From: Hypoxylon rubiginosum
Taxonomy: Eukaryota; Ascomycota; Sordariomycetes; Xylariales; Hypoxylaceae
Length of the DNA: 64,000 bases
Assembly (NCBI GenBank): GCA_902806565.1
Contig: CADCXA010000025.1
Location: forward strand, 868,001 to 932,000
Reading direction: 5' to 3'
The notes beneath the pieces are model-generated. The model searched no databases and was not told the origin of the DNA. It was given only the letters and a program-made list of their open reading frames with translations. Below are positions 36,437 through 48,262 of the stretch, piece by piece (the stretch's first letter is position 1; the number at the start of each line of letters is the position of its first letter). Made by a program: the position numbers and the translations under genes.

Positions 36437-36628
36437 ACTTTTAATTATTAAATTATATATATATTTAATTAAAAAATTAATTATATATATTAAATATATA
36501 TTTTTTAATTATATATGTTTTTATAATTTTTTAAAATAGTTTTATAATAAGGTTATTATAACTTCGGTTATTAGTTTATATATAAAATTTAAATAAGTTT
36601 TTTAAAATAACTTTTTATTATTTAATAT
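36437..36628. repeat. Direct repeat A, right copy
   Basis: Partner of 30886-31077. It ends about 150 bp before the left LTR of the retrotransposon and so belongs to an older neighbour of that insertion. Confidence 0.75.
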
Positions 36629-36775
36629 TAATATAAAAACAATTTAAATTAAATATTTTAATTTATAAATATAATAAGAAAATCCGATTTAAAATTATTA
36701 AATAAATAAATTTTATATTATTTATTAAATATATTAATAAATTTTTATTATTAATAACTAAATAATTAAAATAAA

Positions 36776-37098
36776 TGTTATATAGTTTAATTTAAATAAC
36801 TTATTTAATTAAAAAAACTTATAGTTATAAATTTTAATAAATATATATTTTATATATTAATATATAAATTAATTAAAATTAAATAAATAAAAATAATTTA
36901 AATTAAAATAATAAAATTAATATATATTAATTAAACGTTTAAAACGGTAATAAAATAAAAATTAAATAATAATTTTAAAATATAAATAAAATTTTAAATT
37001 CTTATTTAAATTAAAAAAAATTAAAGATTTTAAAACTTATAAAAATTATTATATTAAATTAAAGTTATTTTAAGTTTTTAATATAAACTTTTATTATA
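36776..37098 (+). repeat. Left LTR, heavily RIP-mutated
   Basis: Ungapped alignment to 43363-43685. Nearly every C and G of the right copy is T or A here, for example TTATATAGTTTAA for TTACACGGCTTAA. Confidence 0.88.
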
Positions 37099-37190
37099 AA
37101 TAATTTTTATTTTTTTTAAAAACTATATTAAATTTAAATAATTAATAAAAATTTTTAAAATATTAAATATTTTAAGATTTTTTTATTTTA

Positions 37191-37221
<31 letters not shown>

Positions 37222-40200
37222 TTTAAAATTTTTTTTTTTAATAAATAATACTTTTTTATTATTATTAAAAGATATTTTTTTTAAAGTAATTTATATTATT
37301 ATTTTAATATAATTTTTTTATAATTTAATATTATTATTATTTTTATTAATAACTTTATTATATTTTATTTTAAAATTATTAAAATAAAAAAAGTTTATTT
37401 TATTTTTTAAAAAATTTAAATTTAAAATCTTTTTAATTAAAAAAACTTTTTAATTAATTAACTTTTTATATAAATAATATTAATGAAAATTTCCTTTATT
37501 ATTTCCTTATTAAAAACTTAGAAAATTTTTTATTAAATTTAATATTTTTTTTATTATTTAAAAATTTATTAAAATAAAAATAATATTTTAATTTAAAAGT
37601 TTAATTTTTATATTTTATTAACTTTAAAATTATAAATTAATTATAAAAAACATTTTTAATTTTATTATATTTAATATTATTATTAATAACCTTTTAAAAT
37701 AAATCTTATAATTTTATATTTAAATATAAAACTTTTATAATATTATTTAAATTTTAGTTATTTAAATAAATATTATTTATTAAAAAAATTAAAGAAATTA
37801 TAAAAACTATAATACTTTTTATATAATTTATAATATTATTATTTAAATATATAATATAAAAATTAAAATATTAGTTATTTAAATTATTAGTTTTAAATAT
37901 TAAATTAAATAATTTAATTAAATATTTTTATAATAAGTTTAAAAAAGTATTATTAAATTTATAAATAATAATACCATATAATAAATTATAATTAATAAAT
38001 TAATTTAAGTTATTTAAAAATAATATTTAATTTTAAAGTTATTATATATTAATTTTAATATTTATAAAAAAACTTAAAATAAAATTATTAAATAAATTAT
38101 TATTAAAAATCTATAAATTAATAAATTACTTATTTAAAAATATATTAATTTAATTTAATTAAACTAAGTTTTTTAAAAGTAATTATTAGATTTTTAAATA
38201 TATATTAAAATTGTTTTTATTAAATTTATTAAATAATTAACTGTTAATTAATTAATTAATATATAATTAATATTTAAAAATATAAAAAAATAAATTATAT
38301 TTAAATTTAACTTTTAATAATTAACTTAAACCGATATTATTTTTAGTATTTATTTTTTATTTATATATTTTAATTTAAAAATAAAAATAAGAAATTAATT
38401 ATTTATTTAAATTTTAAAAACTAGTTAAATTAAAAAAATTATTATTAATATTTAAATTTAATTTAATTTTATATAAATTAGATTTTTTATATTTAAAAAA
38501 AATAAAAAAAATAATTTATTATTTTTTTTTAATAATTTTAATAGTAACTTAAATAATTTTAATAATAAAAAAAATAAACTATTATTAGGATTTTTATAAA
38601 AACCGTTATTTTTTTATATTTTATATATTAAATTAACTTTTTTAATTATATTAAAAAATAAATTAATTTATACGCTTAAATAATTAATTTGTTTTATTTT
38701 TATTATTATTAATTTTATATATTTTAATAAACTTATTATTTATAATAATAAAAAAATTTTTAAGTTTTAATTTTAATATTTAAAAGTAAAATTATATATA
38801 AAAATATATATAAAAAAAATTTTAAAAAATTATTATTATATTAATTAAATAAGGTTTTTATTAATAAAAAAAACTTAAATATAATATTAATAAAAATTAT
38901 AAATAATAAAATAAATAAAACTTATAAACTTTTAAATAAGTTATAAACTTATTTTAAAAAAACGTTTTAAAGATTTTTTAAAAAAACATTATAATTTAAA
39001 AAAAATATTTAAACTTAAATATTATAAAAATATAACTTAATATTTTATTAAAATATTAAACCTTAATAAATTAATTTAATAATTTAAAATTATTTTTTAA
39101 AATTATATTATTAAAACCTTATTAAATAAAATTATTAAACTAATATATTCTTATTAAAAAAATTTCTTAAATAATAATAAAAAATTTATTAATATTATTT
39201 AAAAAGTTAAATAAATTTATAAAAATATACTTATAAATTTTAATATATTAAGAAAAAACAAACTTAATTTAATAATAAAATAATTAAAATTAAACTATTA
39301 ATTTTATAATAAAAATAATTATTTTAAGTTTAATTAAAATTAATTTTTAAAAAAATAAAACTAATAAATAAATAATAATTAACTTAATTTTAAAAATAAA
39401 CATTAAATTTTTAATAAAAAAACTTTATAAAAAATTAACTAAATAAATATTAATTAATATAAAAAAAAAAATATTTATATTAATATTATAAAAAAAATAA
39501 CCACGGTATTTTATTTTATTTTATAAAAAAAAATATTAATAAAAAAAAGTTATTTTTATAAAATAAAAGTTTAATAATAATACGACACTAGCTTTTATAT
39601 TTATAAAAAAAATAAAAATTAATTTAATTTTAATAAAACTTTTTTTTTTAAAAATTATTAAAAAAAGAAATTTTAATTTAAATTTTTAAATAATTATTTT
39701 ATTATATTAATAAAAATTTAATAACTTAATAATAAATTTATTTTAATTAAAATATAAAAACTATAATAAATTTTATTTATTAAATAATTAAAACTAAAAA
39801 AAATATATAAAACTATAAAAAATATTAATAAATTTTTATATATTTTTTTAATATATTAAATTATAAACTATAAAAGGTTTTTAACTTTTAATAAATTAAC
39901 TTTTAAATTATATTTTAAAAACTAATTTATTTATAATAATAAAAAATATTAAATAAAAATATTTATAAATATAAAAAATAATATATTAATTATATTTTTT
40001 TTTAAAATATATTAATAAAAAATTCTTATTTATAAACGATAATATTTTTAATTTATAATAAATTTTAACGCTTTAATATTTAAATAAAAAAACAGGTTTT
40101 ATTTAAAAGTTTTTATATTATAATATTAAAAAAATTATTTTACTTATTTTAATTTTAAACTTATTAATTTAAATAAAAAATATAATATTATTTTATTTTA

Positions 40201-43200
40201 ATAATAATTTAAATAATATTAACTAGTTTTTTTTTTTTTTTAAATTTAAAGAATTTATTTTATTTTTAAATATTATAAAAAAAACTATATAAATAAAGTT
40301 TTAATAAACTTATTAACGTTTTTTTTTATTTTAATAATAATTTAAACTAATATATAAAAAATACTTAAAAATATTCTTAAAAAATTCTAAGAATTTTACC
40401 TAATTATAACTTAAAAAATAAAATAATAATTTTTTAATTATTAACCTTAAAATTATATTATAAATTTTTATAAAAAAAAAAACATTTTTTAAGGACTTTT
40501 TTATGTTATAAATAAAAAGGAATTATTTATTTTAAAGTTTTAATTAAAAGAAATAATTAATATAAAAAAAATTAAAAAGTTTATTTTATTATATATTATT
40601 TTAATAATATTTATTAAAAAAATAAATTTAAAAAATCTATTATAACTTATTATTAATTATTAAAAATTTAATATTATTATTATATTAATTTATTATTTAA
40701 TTTTTTTAATTATAAAACTTTAAATATAATTTAAAACTATTAAATTTTTTATTAAAATTAACTTTAAATTTAAATTTAACCTTATATAAATTAAAGAAAA
40801 AAATAAATAAAAAACAGTTTTTAAATATAAATATAATTTATATAAATACTTAGTAATATTTTTTAAACTTATTAATATTTTAATAACTTTTTAAATTATA
40901 ATAAATAATATTTTTTAAAATTTAATTAATATTAATATATTTATTTATTTTAATAATATTTTTATTTATAAAAACATTTAAAAAAAATATAATATTTTAA
41001 TAAAAAAAATCCTTAAATAACTAATAAAATACTATTTAATTATATCATTAAAAAAGTGTTTTTAAAAAGTTTAAAAAGTTAAGTTTTTAAAATATATTAT
41101 TAAAGTTAATAATATATTAATAAACTTAAATAAAATTAAAAATATTTAAAAATAAAAAAACCTAATTAATTTTAAAAAATACTAGTAATTTATAAAATTT
41201 ATAAACTTTTATTAACGCTTTATTTATAATTTTTTAATAATAATTAAACTTTTAATAAATATTAATAAAAAAGATAAAAAAAACTAAAAATAAATAAAAT
41301 TAATATTAATTATTTTTAAAACATTAAAAAATTAATTTATAACTGTTTTAATTTTTATTTATTTTAATTTAAACTTAATTATTTATATTAAAATAAATAT
41401 TTTAAATTTTATAATAAAATTAATTTTATTTTAAAAAAATAAAACTAGGAAATTTTATTTTATAACGTTTTATTTTTAAAAATTAAACCTAGTTAAAATA
41501 AACTATAAAATTTATAATAAAGAATTATTAAATATTATTAATTTTTTTAAAAAATAAAAATAATATTTTAATTATTAAAATTTTTTTTATTTTATTATTA
41601 TTAAAATATTAAATTAAAAATAAACTTAATAAATTTAATAGTTTATTTTATATTAATTTATTATTAATTATTAATTAAAACATTTAAATAAAAAAACCGA
41701 TATTTTATTTAAATTATTATAATATTATTTTTAAAAAAAAAAAGTTAAAAATTAACTAATTATTTTAATTTTATAAGAAAAACATTTTTTATATTTATAA
41801 AAAACTATATTTATTATTTTAACTGTTATTTTATTTATATTAAAATAATTTTATAATTTTAAAATATTATAATAATTATTAAAGTTTATAAAAAATCTTA
41901 AAAAAACCGTGTTAAAAAATCCTGTTTATTTAAAATAAATAAATTAACTAAAAAAAAATATAAAAATATAAAATAACTTATTTTATTATAAAAATTACTT
42001 ATAAATATTAATAGTTTTATAGTAAAAAATTATAAAGTTTAAATATAATATATATATTATTAATTATATAAAAATAAATAAAATTATAAAATTAATAACT
42101 TATAATTTCTAATAATTTAACTTAAAAAATATAGTTAAAAAATATATTAAAAAATATTTAAAATACCAAAAAAATAAAATTTTAAAATATATATTTTACG
42201 GTTTTTTTAATTTATAAAACTTTATTATAAATTTTAATATATTATTATAATAAATTTTATTATAAATTTATTATTATTAAATAAATATAATTTTATATAA
42301 ATAATAATAGATTTTTTTATAAAAATAACTTATTTTATTTTTTTTAAAATAAAAAAAAAATTTAATAATTTTATTAAAATTTTTATTAAAAAATATTAAA
42401 AATTATATAATATATTATTAAATATTATTTTTAATAAAAACTTTAAATTTATAATATATTTATAAAAAAATTTCCTTAAATTAATAAATATTAAATTTTA
42501 TATAAATATAGTTTTTTATTTTTAAATTAATAAATAAATTAAATAATTTAATTAAATATTTAAAACTTATTTATAATTATTTATTAATTATAAAATAAAT
42601 AATTAAAAAAACTTACTTTTTATAATTAAATTTATTTATAATAATATAAAATTTTTTTTTTTTTATATAACATTTTTTTATATTAATTATAATTATTATT
42701 TTATAACGTATAATTTTTTATTTAAAGTATTTAAAAACTTAAGAAATTAATTTTATTTTTATTAAATAATTTAAATTTAAAAAAATATTTAAAAATATTT
42801 TAAGTAAAACTAATATTAAATAAAAATTTAAATAAATAAAAAACACGTTAAAAACTTTAAATATATTAAAAAATAATTAGTTATATTAAATATTAAAAAT
42901 ATAAAAATAAAAAAACCTATAAAAAAACTAAATTAAAAAATATTAAGATTTTTTAAAATTTAAAAAATAATTTTTTTAATTATTATAAAACTTATATTTT
43001 TTAAAAATTAAAAAATTTATAACTTATTTTATATTTTTTTTATTAAATTTTATTATATTAGTAATTAAATATTATTTAATTTTAATTAAGTTTTATAAAA
43101 AATAATTTTAATTAAAATAAAAAATTATTAAATAAAAAAAATAAAGAACTTTATAAAAAACTTAAAAAAAATAAAATATTTAATTAAATAAAAAAAATAA

Positions 43201-43362
43201 CCTATTAAAAAACATTAAATTTAAAAACTTTATAATTATTTATTTAATAAGAAAGTTAAATATTTTGTTAAGAATTTTTATTAATAATAACCAGGAAAAC
43301 TTATAAACTTTTATATTTATAAAACAACATTTTAAAATAAAATTTAAAAAAAAAGAAGCTAA

Positions 43363-43685
43363 TATTACACGGCTTAATTTAAATAACTTATTTAATTAGA
43401 AAAACCCATAGTTATAAATCTTAATAAACACGTATTTTATATATTAATATATAAATTAACTAAGGTTAAATAAATAAAGATAACTTAAATTAAAATAATA
43501 AGATTAATACATATCAGTCGGGCGCTTAGAGCAGCAATAAGGCAAAAATCAAGTAGCAACCTTGGGACATAAATAGGGCCTTAGATTCCTGTTTAAATTG
43601 AAGGGAATCAAGGACCTTAGGACCTGTAAAGATTATTATATTGAATTGAAGCTATTCCAAGTCTCTGATACAGACCCTTGTCACA
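43363..43685 (+). repeat. Right LTR, partly preserved
   Basis: The left third is AT-rich like the interior, but from about 43510 onward the original sequence is kept (for example CAGTCGGGCGCTTAGAGC). Homology to the left copy stops exactly after TCACA at 43685. Confidence 0.88.
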
Positions 43686-44522
43686 GCGGACGTCATTCTG
43701 CTCGGCATATTTTCCCAACGTTTGGACATGGGTCAGTCGTAATGTAATTGTTTCAAGACATCCAGCGATTGTTATAAGACCGACTCAGCATTTACTACAA
43801 GTAATGGGTATGCTGTTATAATTTTTCTTCTCCGAATGGGGAGGAATTACGCTCTGGCCACTGCCATAAATAAACAACAAGAGATCCGCAAATGTAGACG
43901 CAAAAGACCTTGACGAGGTTAGCATCTTGCCCCCGTATGATGTTTTACCAGGTCGATTACAATTTCCGTGGGGAATCGTTGTTCTTGGGAACGCGTGGTA
44001 ATGAACGTGAGCTACATTTTGCCAATGCAAAGCAGTTCGTGATAATCCCCTACGATCAGATACCGCCCGTGATCGTGGTTATTCACTCAGAATAATGCAT
44101 TATTCCTTGGGCAAACATCTTTCTCTACACTTTGGTGTGTCGGTTAGATGTGTAAGAGCCAAAGCGCTGCATCTATTTTCAAGTCCCCCTTTCTAGCACG
44201 CATCTACGAAGGTGCCGAGTCAAGTCAATCTATCATCTTACGAACCATCCAACACTTCATCACTCATCCATCCGTTGAAATCAAAGGACTACATTATTTT
44301 ATCAAATGACAGTTAGGCCAGCTTAAAAACGGAAACGTTGAACACATCGAGCATCAGGTAATAAATGATATTGGCCATATGGCTAAGCCTATGACAGATC
44401 AAATTCCGTTACCACGCTTTATTTATGAAGCAAAAATTTTATGTCTAGACTCCGTCGAATCATTAGAGCAGAACCAAACGCGACCTCGACTGTTAGGTAG
44501 TAATGTACAAATAGACTGCGCT
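43686..44522. other. Spacer between retrotransposon and CTR9
   Basis: Host sequence of normal composition starting with the 5-bp target duplication GCGGA. Small open frames on both strands overlap one another (43785-44095) and none is supported. It contains the 3' region of CTR9. Confidence 0.5.
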
Positions 44523-47500
44523 TTAGTCCTCTTCATCTTCGTCCGCCGCATCCGCCATGCTAGTGTCCGCGACTCCGCCTGCCTCGTCTGCGTCCGAGCC
44601 GCCGTTCGCCTCGGCATTCGCAGCAGCACCACCTTCATCTTCGTCTTCGTCGCTGTCGTCGAGGACTCTGCCACGGCGGGCGCGTTTGGTGGGCGCGCGG
44701 ATAGTAGTCAATTCCTCGTCTTCGTCTTCATCGTCGTTCTGGTCCGCCGTATTGTCCACGTCCATACGATCCTCATCCCCACCAGGCCTTGATGCGTCAT
44801 CAGCGTCCGAGGCAGGCGAACGATGGTTCGAGATGGCTCTCTCGGCACGTTCCAGAGCGTCGTCGTCGTCAGAGCTATCCACAACAATCTCCGCAGACTT
44901 GTACTTGGAGGCTGATTCTTTCTTGCTGGCCAGCTTTCGCTTCTTTTTCGGCTGGCGCTCTTCGTCCGACTCGCCTTCGTCGCCGTCCGCATCACTCTTC
45001 TTCTTGCGCGAGCGGCCCTTCGACCTGGGCTCTCCCGTCGACTTGGGTCGAGTCTTCCGCTTTCGCCGGACTTTTTCACCTGTCTCACTATCCGTAGTCA
45101 TCTCGGCCTCTTGACGGACCCGATCCTCCTCAGCTCGCTGCTCAGCTAATTCTCTGTCACGAGCTGCAATTTCCTCACGTTCCTTCCGGATTTTCTCCTG
45201 TCTCTCCTTTTCTTGTGCGAGAGCCTTCTGGCGCTCTTCTTCGCGGCGTCTTAACTCGGCCTGCCGCATTTCAAGGGCCGCCGCGAGCTTCTCCTTGTTT
45301 TTCTCTTCGTACTCTTTCTGGCTTTCGGTCTGACGACCAAGCTGTTTGCGTTGAGTGTTGCGAGCCATGTTTGCTCGCTGCTCGAGATCCGCTTTCGGAT
45401 ACGGTGGCTGCGGATTAGTAGCAATCTCATCTAGAGTGAGGATGGCCGCTTCAAGACCTTCAGACGCTTCCTCCAGCTGGGCTAACGTGCGTTGAGTCTC
45501 GGGTACGTTCATGATGTACTGAACCTGCTGAATCTGGACAAATGCGACGTTGAACTTGAAGTGGACTGCGTCTGGAGAGACTTCGAGAGCCTGTAGAAAT
45601 CTGTTAGTTTCGTATAACATAGACCACGTATCATTAGCTTTACCTTCTTAGCGTATTCTAGGGCGGTTCTGTACGCATCTAGATTTCGCTCATGTCTGCC
45701 CCTATTCAGCCATGTCCGTCCGAGGCATGCCAAGATGCCCGGATCATTCGCTTTGCCCTCCTTAGACAACGCAGTCTCGTAGCTCTCAACGGCCTTGGAG
45801 AACTGGCGTAATTCTGCATATATGTGTCCAATATTGATATAAATGTTGGCATCTTTGATCGTCTCGCGCACCTTTAGAAATATGGGAAGGGCAGACTTAT
45901 AGTCTTTCTTGTCTTCGACGAGTGCGATAGCGATGCCATGGGCAGCATGGGCGTTCTTCGGATCCAGCTGCAATGCTTTATCGAAGAACTCTACCGCACG
46001 AGTATACCCAGCCGACCGCTTCTGCTTCTCCTGTTCAGTTTCGCGGCGCATCTCACGAGCAGCCATCATGTACAAATTGCCCATGCCGACGAGGGCGTAA
46101 CGGTCGTGCTTATCGTAATGTTGAAGGGTATGCTTGTAATGCCGTAGTTCAGGGTCCTCGTTGACGTGGCCGGACTTCTTCCTAGAACTCATCCGGCCAA
46201 GATACCAACCGTATAAAGCACGAACTTCAAGGTCAGACGGATTCTCCTGGTACAGCTTCGCGACAGCGTCGGGACCTTCCTTATTCGGGTTCTTGCGCAG
46301 TTTGATATAGGCCAGTCTAGCCTTAGCATCTGTGTAGTCGTCATGACGAGCCACTAGCTTTTCGTATACCTCGACAGCTTGATCCGTGAGACCCTGCGAC
46401 TCGTAGCTTCTGCCGAGATTAAAACTAATAGTAGTAACCAAGGCATCCGTATCCATGTCCTCTCCCTTTTCGCCGATTCGCATGCAAGAACTCAGGGCAG
46501 CTTCGAACATCTGGCTGGCCAGATCATGCTTCTCAGCTTGGGAATAGAAACATCCGATATTGTTGAGTAGTTGTGGCGGGAGATTCTTCCGCAGAGCATT
46601 CCGTAGAGCAGACTCGTCTTCAATATCAGTTGGGTGTTCCGATAATGGAATCTGGTCCAACTCGAGCTGCTCGACTTGTAGGAGACACTCAAGAGCCTTG
46701 TCCGGATGGTCGCTCTCGTATAGGCGGGCAAGATTCAGCAAAATTGCTGCATCCGCAGATAGATTCTTCTTGGGGTCTTTCCAAGCTGTGCGTACGTGCT
46801 CTAGGTATTCTACGGCCTTTCGCATTTCCGCGCTTTTGTCCTCCTTTGACGCAGCGAATTGGTTAGCGAAGACCTCTTCGGCGTATAACGTGCCTAAAAG
46901 AATCATGGCCTCGTAGTTCCGTTCATTCTTGCTAGCCGATTGAATGATCTTCTCTAGACGGAGCTTCGCCTCGCCCAAGTCGTTGTTCAGAACAGAGAGC
47001 TGAGCTACGCCAAATTTTGCTGGTAGGTAGCCTCTCTCGAGCCCACCTCTGGCTTCGTCCGCGCGGCGATAGTAATCAGCAGCCGTATCACCATTTCCAC
47101 TGAAGTGTTCCTTTCTAGCAAGCAGATACCAACCGTCGCTTGCAATAGCATTCACATCAGTGTATTGGATGGCCTTGTTGGCGAGCGAGTCGACATGAGA
47201 GAGATTCTTGCTGGATAAGAAATAGCTAGCGAAGGTTGCACATGTCAACGGCTGGTTCTTGTCGACCTTGAAGGACTTCTGTGTATACTCGGTCATGGCC
47301 TTCTTGTAGAGTCGAATAAACTCGGGGCTGTTCGTAGGAACACGACCGCTGGCGTCTAGGTAGTATAGGCCAAGGAGAATGTTGGCAGTCTTGGATTCTG
47401 GGTTAATCTCGAGCGCTCTCTCCCAAGCCTGTTTCGCGTCTTCCTTATGTCTGAGTTGCCAGAAACAACATCCAATTCCGATTCGCGGATCCGGGTCTAC

Positions 47501-48262
47501 CAGATCAGGCATCTTTCTCAGGACGTTTTGGTACGTCTCCAAGGATTCCTTGTAGTTTCCTAGTCCAAATAGTGCTCTTGCCCTTCCCAGCAATGCCAAC
47601 ATGTTCTTTCCCTGCGAGACTTTGCTCGCTTGGTCGAAAGCCTTCAAGGCGCTCTTTAACAGATCGCCCTTGTCCTGGTCAACATGACCGGCGGATGGTG
47701 CTTTGGAGGGTGCTTGCAACGAAGCCTTCAGAAGTTGGAGTACGCCGCGGGCGAGAAACAGCGGTGGGAATGCCGGGTTTATTCGCGAGGCTTCGTTGAG
47801 GGAGGATGTGGCCAGTTGTAGAAAATAATCCTTGGTCTTAGATTCTAAGGCAAGAGCTCCTTCGGGTGCTACGCGTGGGGCTTCGCGGCTTTTCCAGAGA
47901 TACATCCAGCATAAGCAGGTGATTATGCTGAGCTTCTCCTTGGGATTGTTATCCTGCATAGCATTGCCTCCTCGGTTGAGCATCTCGATGGCATGGTCGA
48001 TTTTTCCCTGTTTCGCATACGCAAGAGAGACGGTCATCCAGTATGTGCGCGCGGCGCGCTCGTTCTCGAATAGGGTACAGAGTTCGGTGGGATCGTCAAC
48101 CAGATCCTCCAGCTCAAGCTCGACAGCTTCGTCTTCCTGGTCGCCTCGGACGGGGATATCGATAGCGCTAGGGATGTCGGAGAATCGCTTGCTAATGGGT
48201 GCAATAGCCATGTCGCCATTAGCACCGCCATTCGAATGGCCGTTGCGCATTGTCGCCGCCAT
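44523..48262 (-). CDS. CTR9: RNA polymerase II-associated TPR protein Ctr9 (Paf1 complex)
   Basis: Two exons, 48262-45644 and 45590-44523, joined across a 54-nt intron in phase 0 (EYAKK|ALEVSPDAVHFKFNVAF), giving 1,228 aa. It is the scaffold TPR subunit of the nuclear Paf1 complex, which travels with RNA polymerase II and supports elongation and H2B ubiquitination and H3K4 methylation. The N-terminal IDIPVRG strand and the long TPR superhelix (for example ALFGLGNYKESLETYQNVL and NIYINIGHIYAELRQFSKAV) are diagnostic. The final 250 residues are a charged coiled coil (REEERQKALAQEKERQEKI) followed by nuclear-localisation-type basic clusters and acidic SDSDEDE-like stretches, as in other Ctr9 proteins. 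I start at 48262 (AACCATGGC) rather than 48319, because it has the better context and the upstream residues are not conserved-looking. Confidence 0.95.

Larger units (their letters stand above)
29820..43500. other. RIP-type AT-rich block without genes
   Basis: About 13.7 kb with roughly 95% A+T in lines I counted, containing no open frame of 60 codons on either strand. Composition changes sharply at both edges. It contains the retrotransposon at 36776-43685 and the direct repeat pair at 30886/36437. One unmutated G-rich island remains at 30735-30782. The replacement of C by T and G by A between repeat copies identifies repeat-induced point mutation as the cause. Confidence 0.92.
36776..43685 (+). 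mobile_element. RIP-inactivated LTR retrotransposon, 6,910 bp
   Basis: Bounded by two 323-bp LTRs in direct orientation (36776-37098 and 43363-43685). The left LTR starts TGTTA; the right one ends GTCACA, giving canonical TG...CA ends once G-to-A decay at 43364 is allowed for. Flanking 5-bp duplications are ATAAA (36771-36775) and GCGGA (43686-43690), identical after three G-to-A and one C-to-T change. A polypurine tract (A9GAAG, about 43346-43358) immediately before the right LTR sets the plus orientation. The interior has lost all reading frames, so gag/pol cannot be read and Copia versus Gypsy cannot be decided. The size fits either. Confidence 0.85.

Noticed and set aside
29820..43500. 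Centromere
   Set aside because: RIP-mutated AT blocks occur at fungal centromeres, but 13.7 kb explained by identifiable inserted elements does not require it; CENP-A mapping would be needed.
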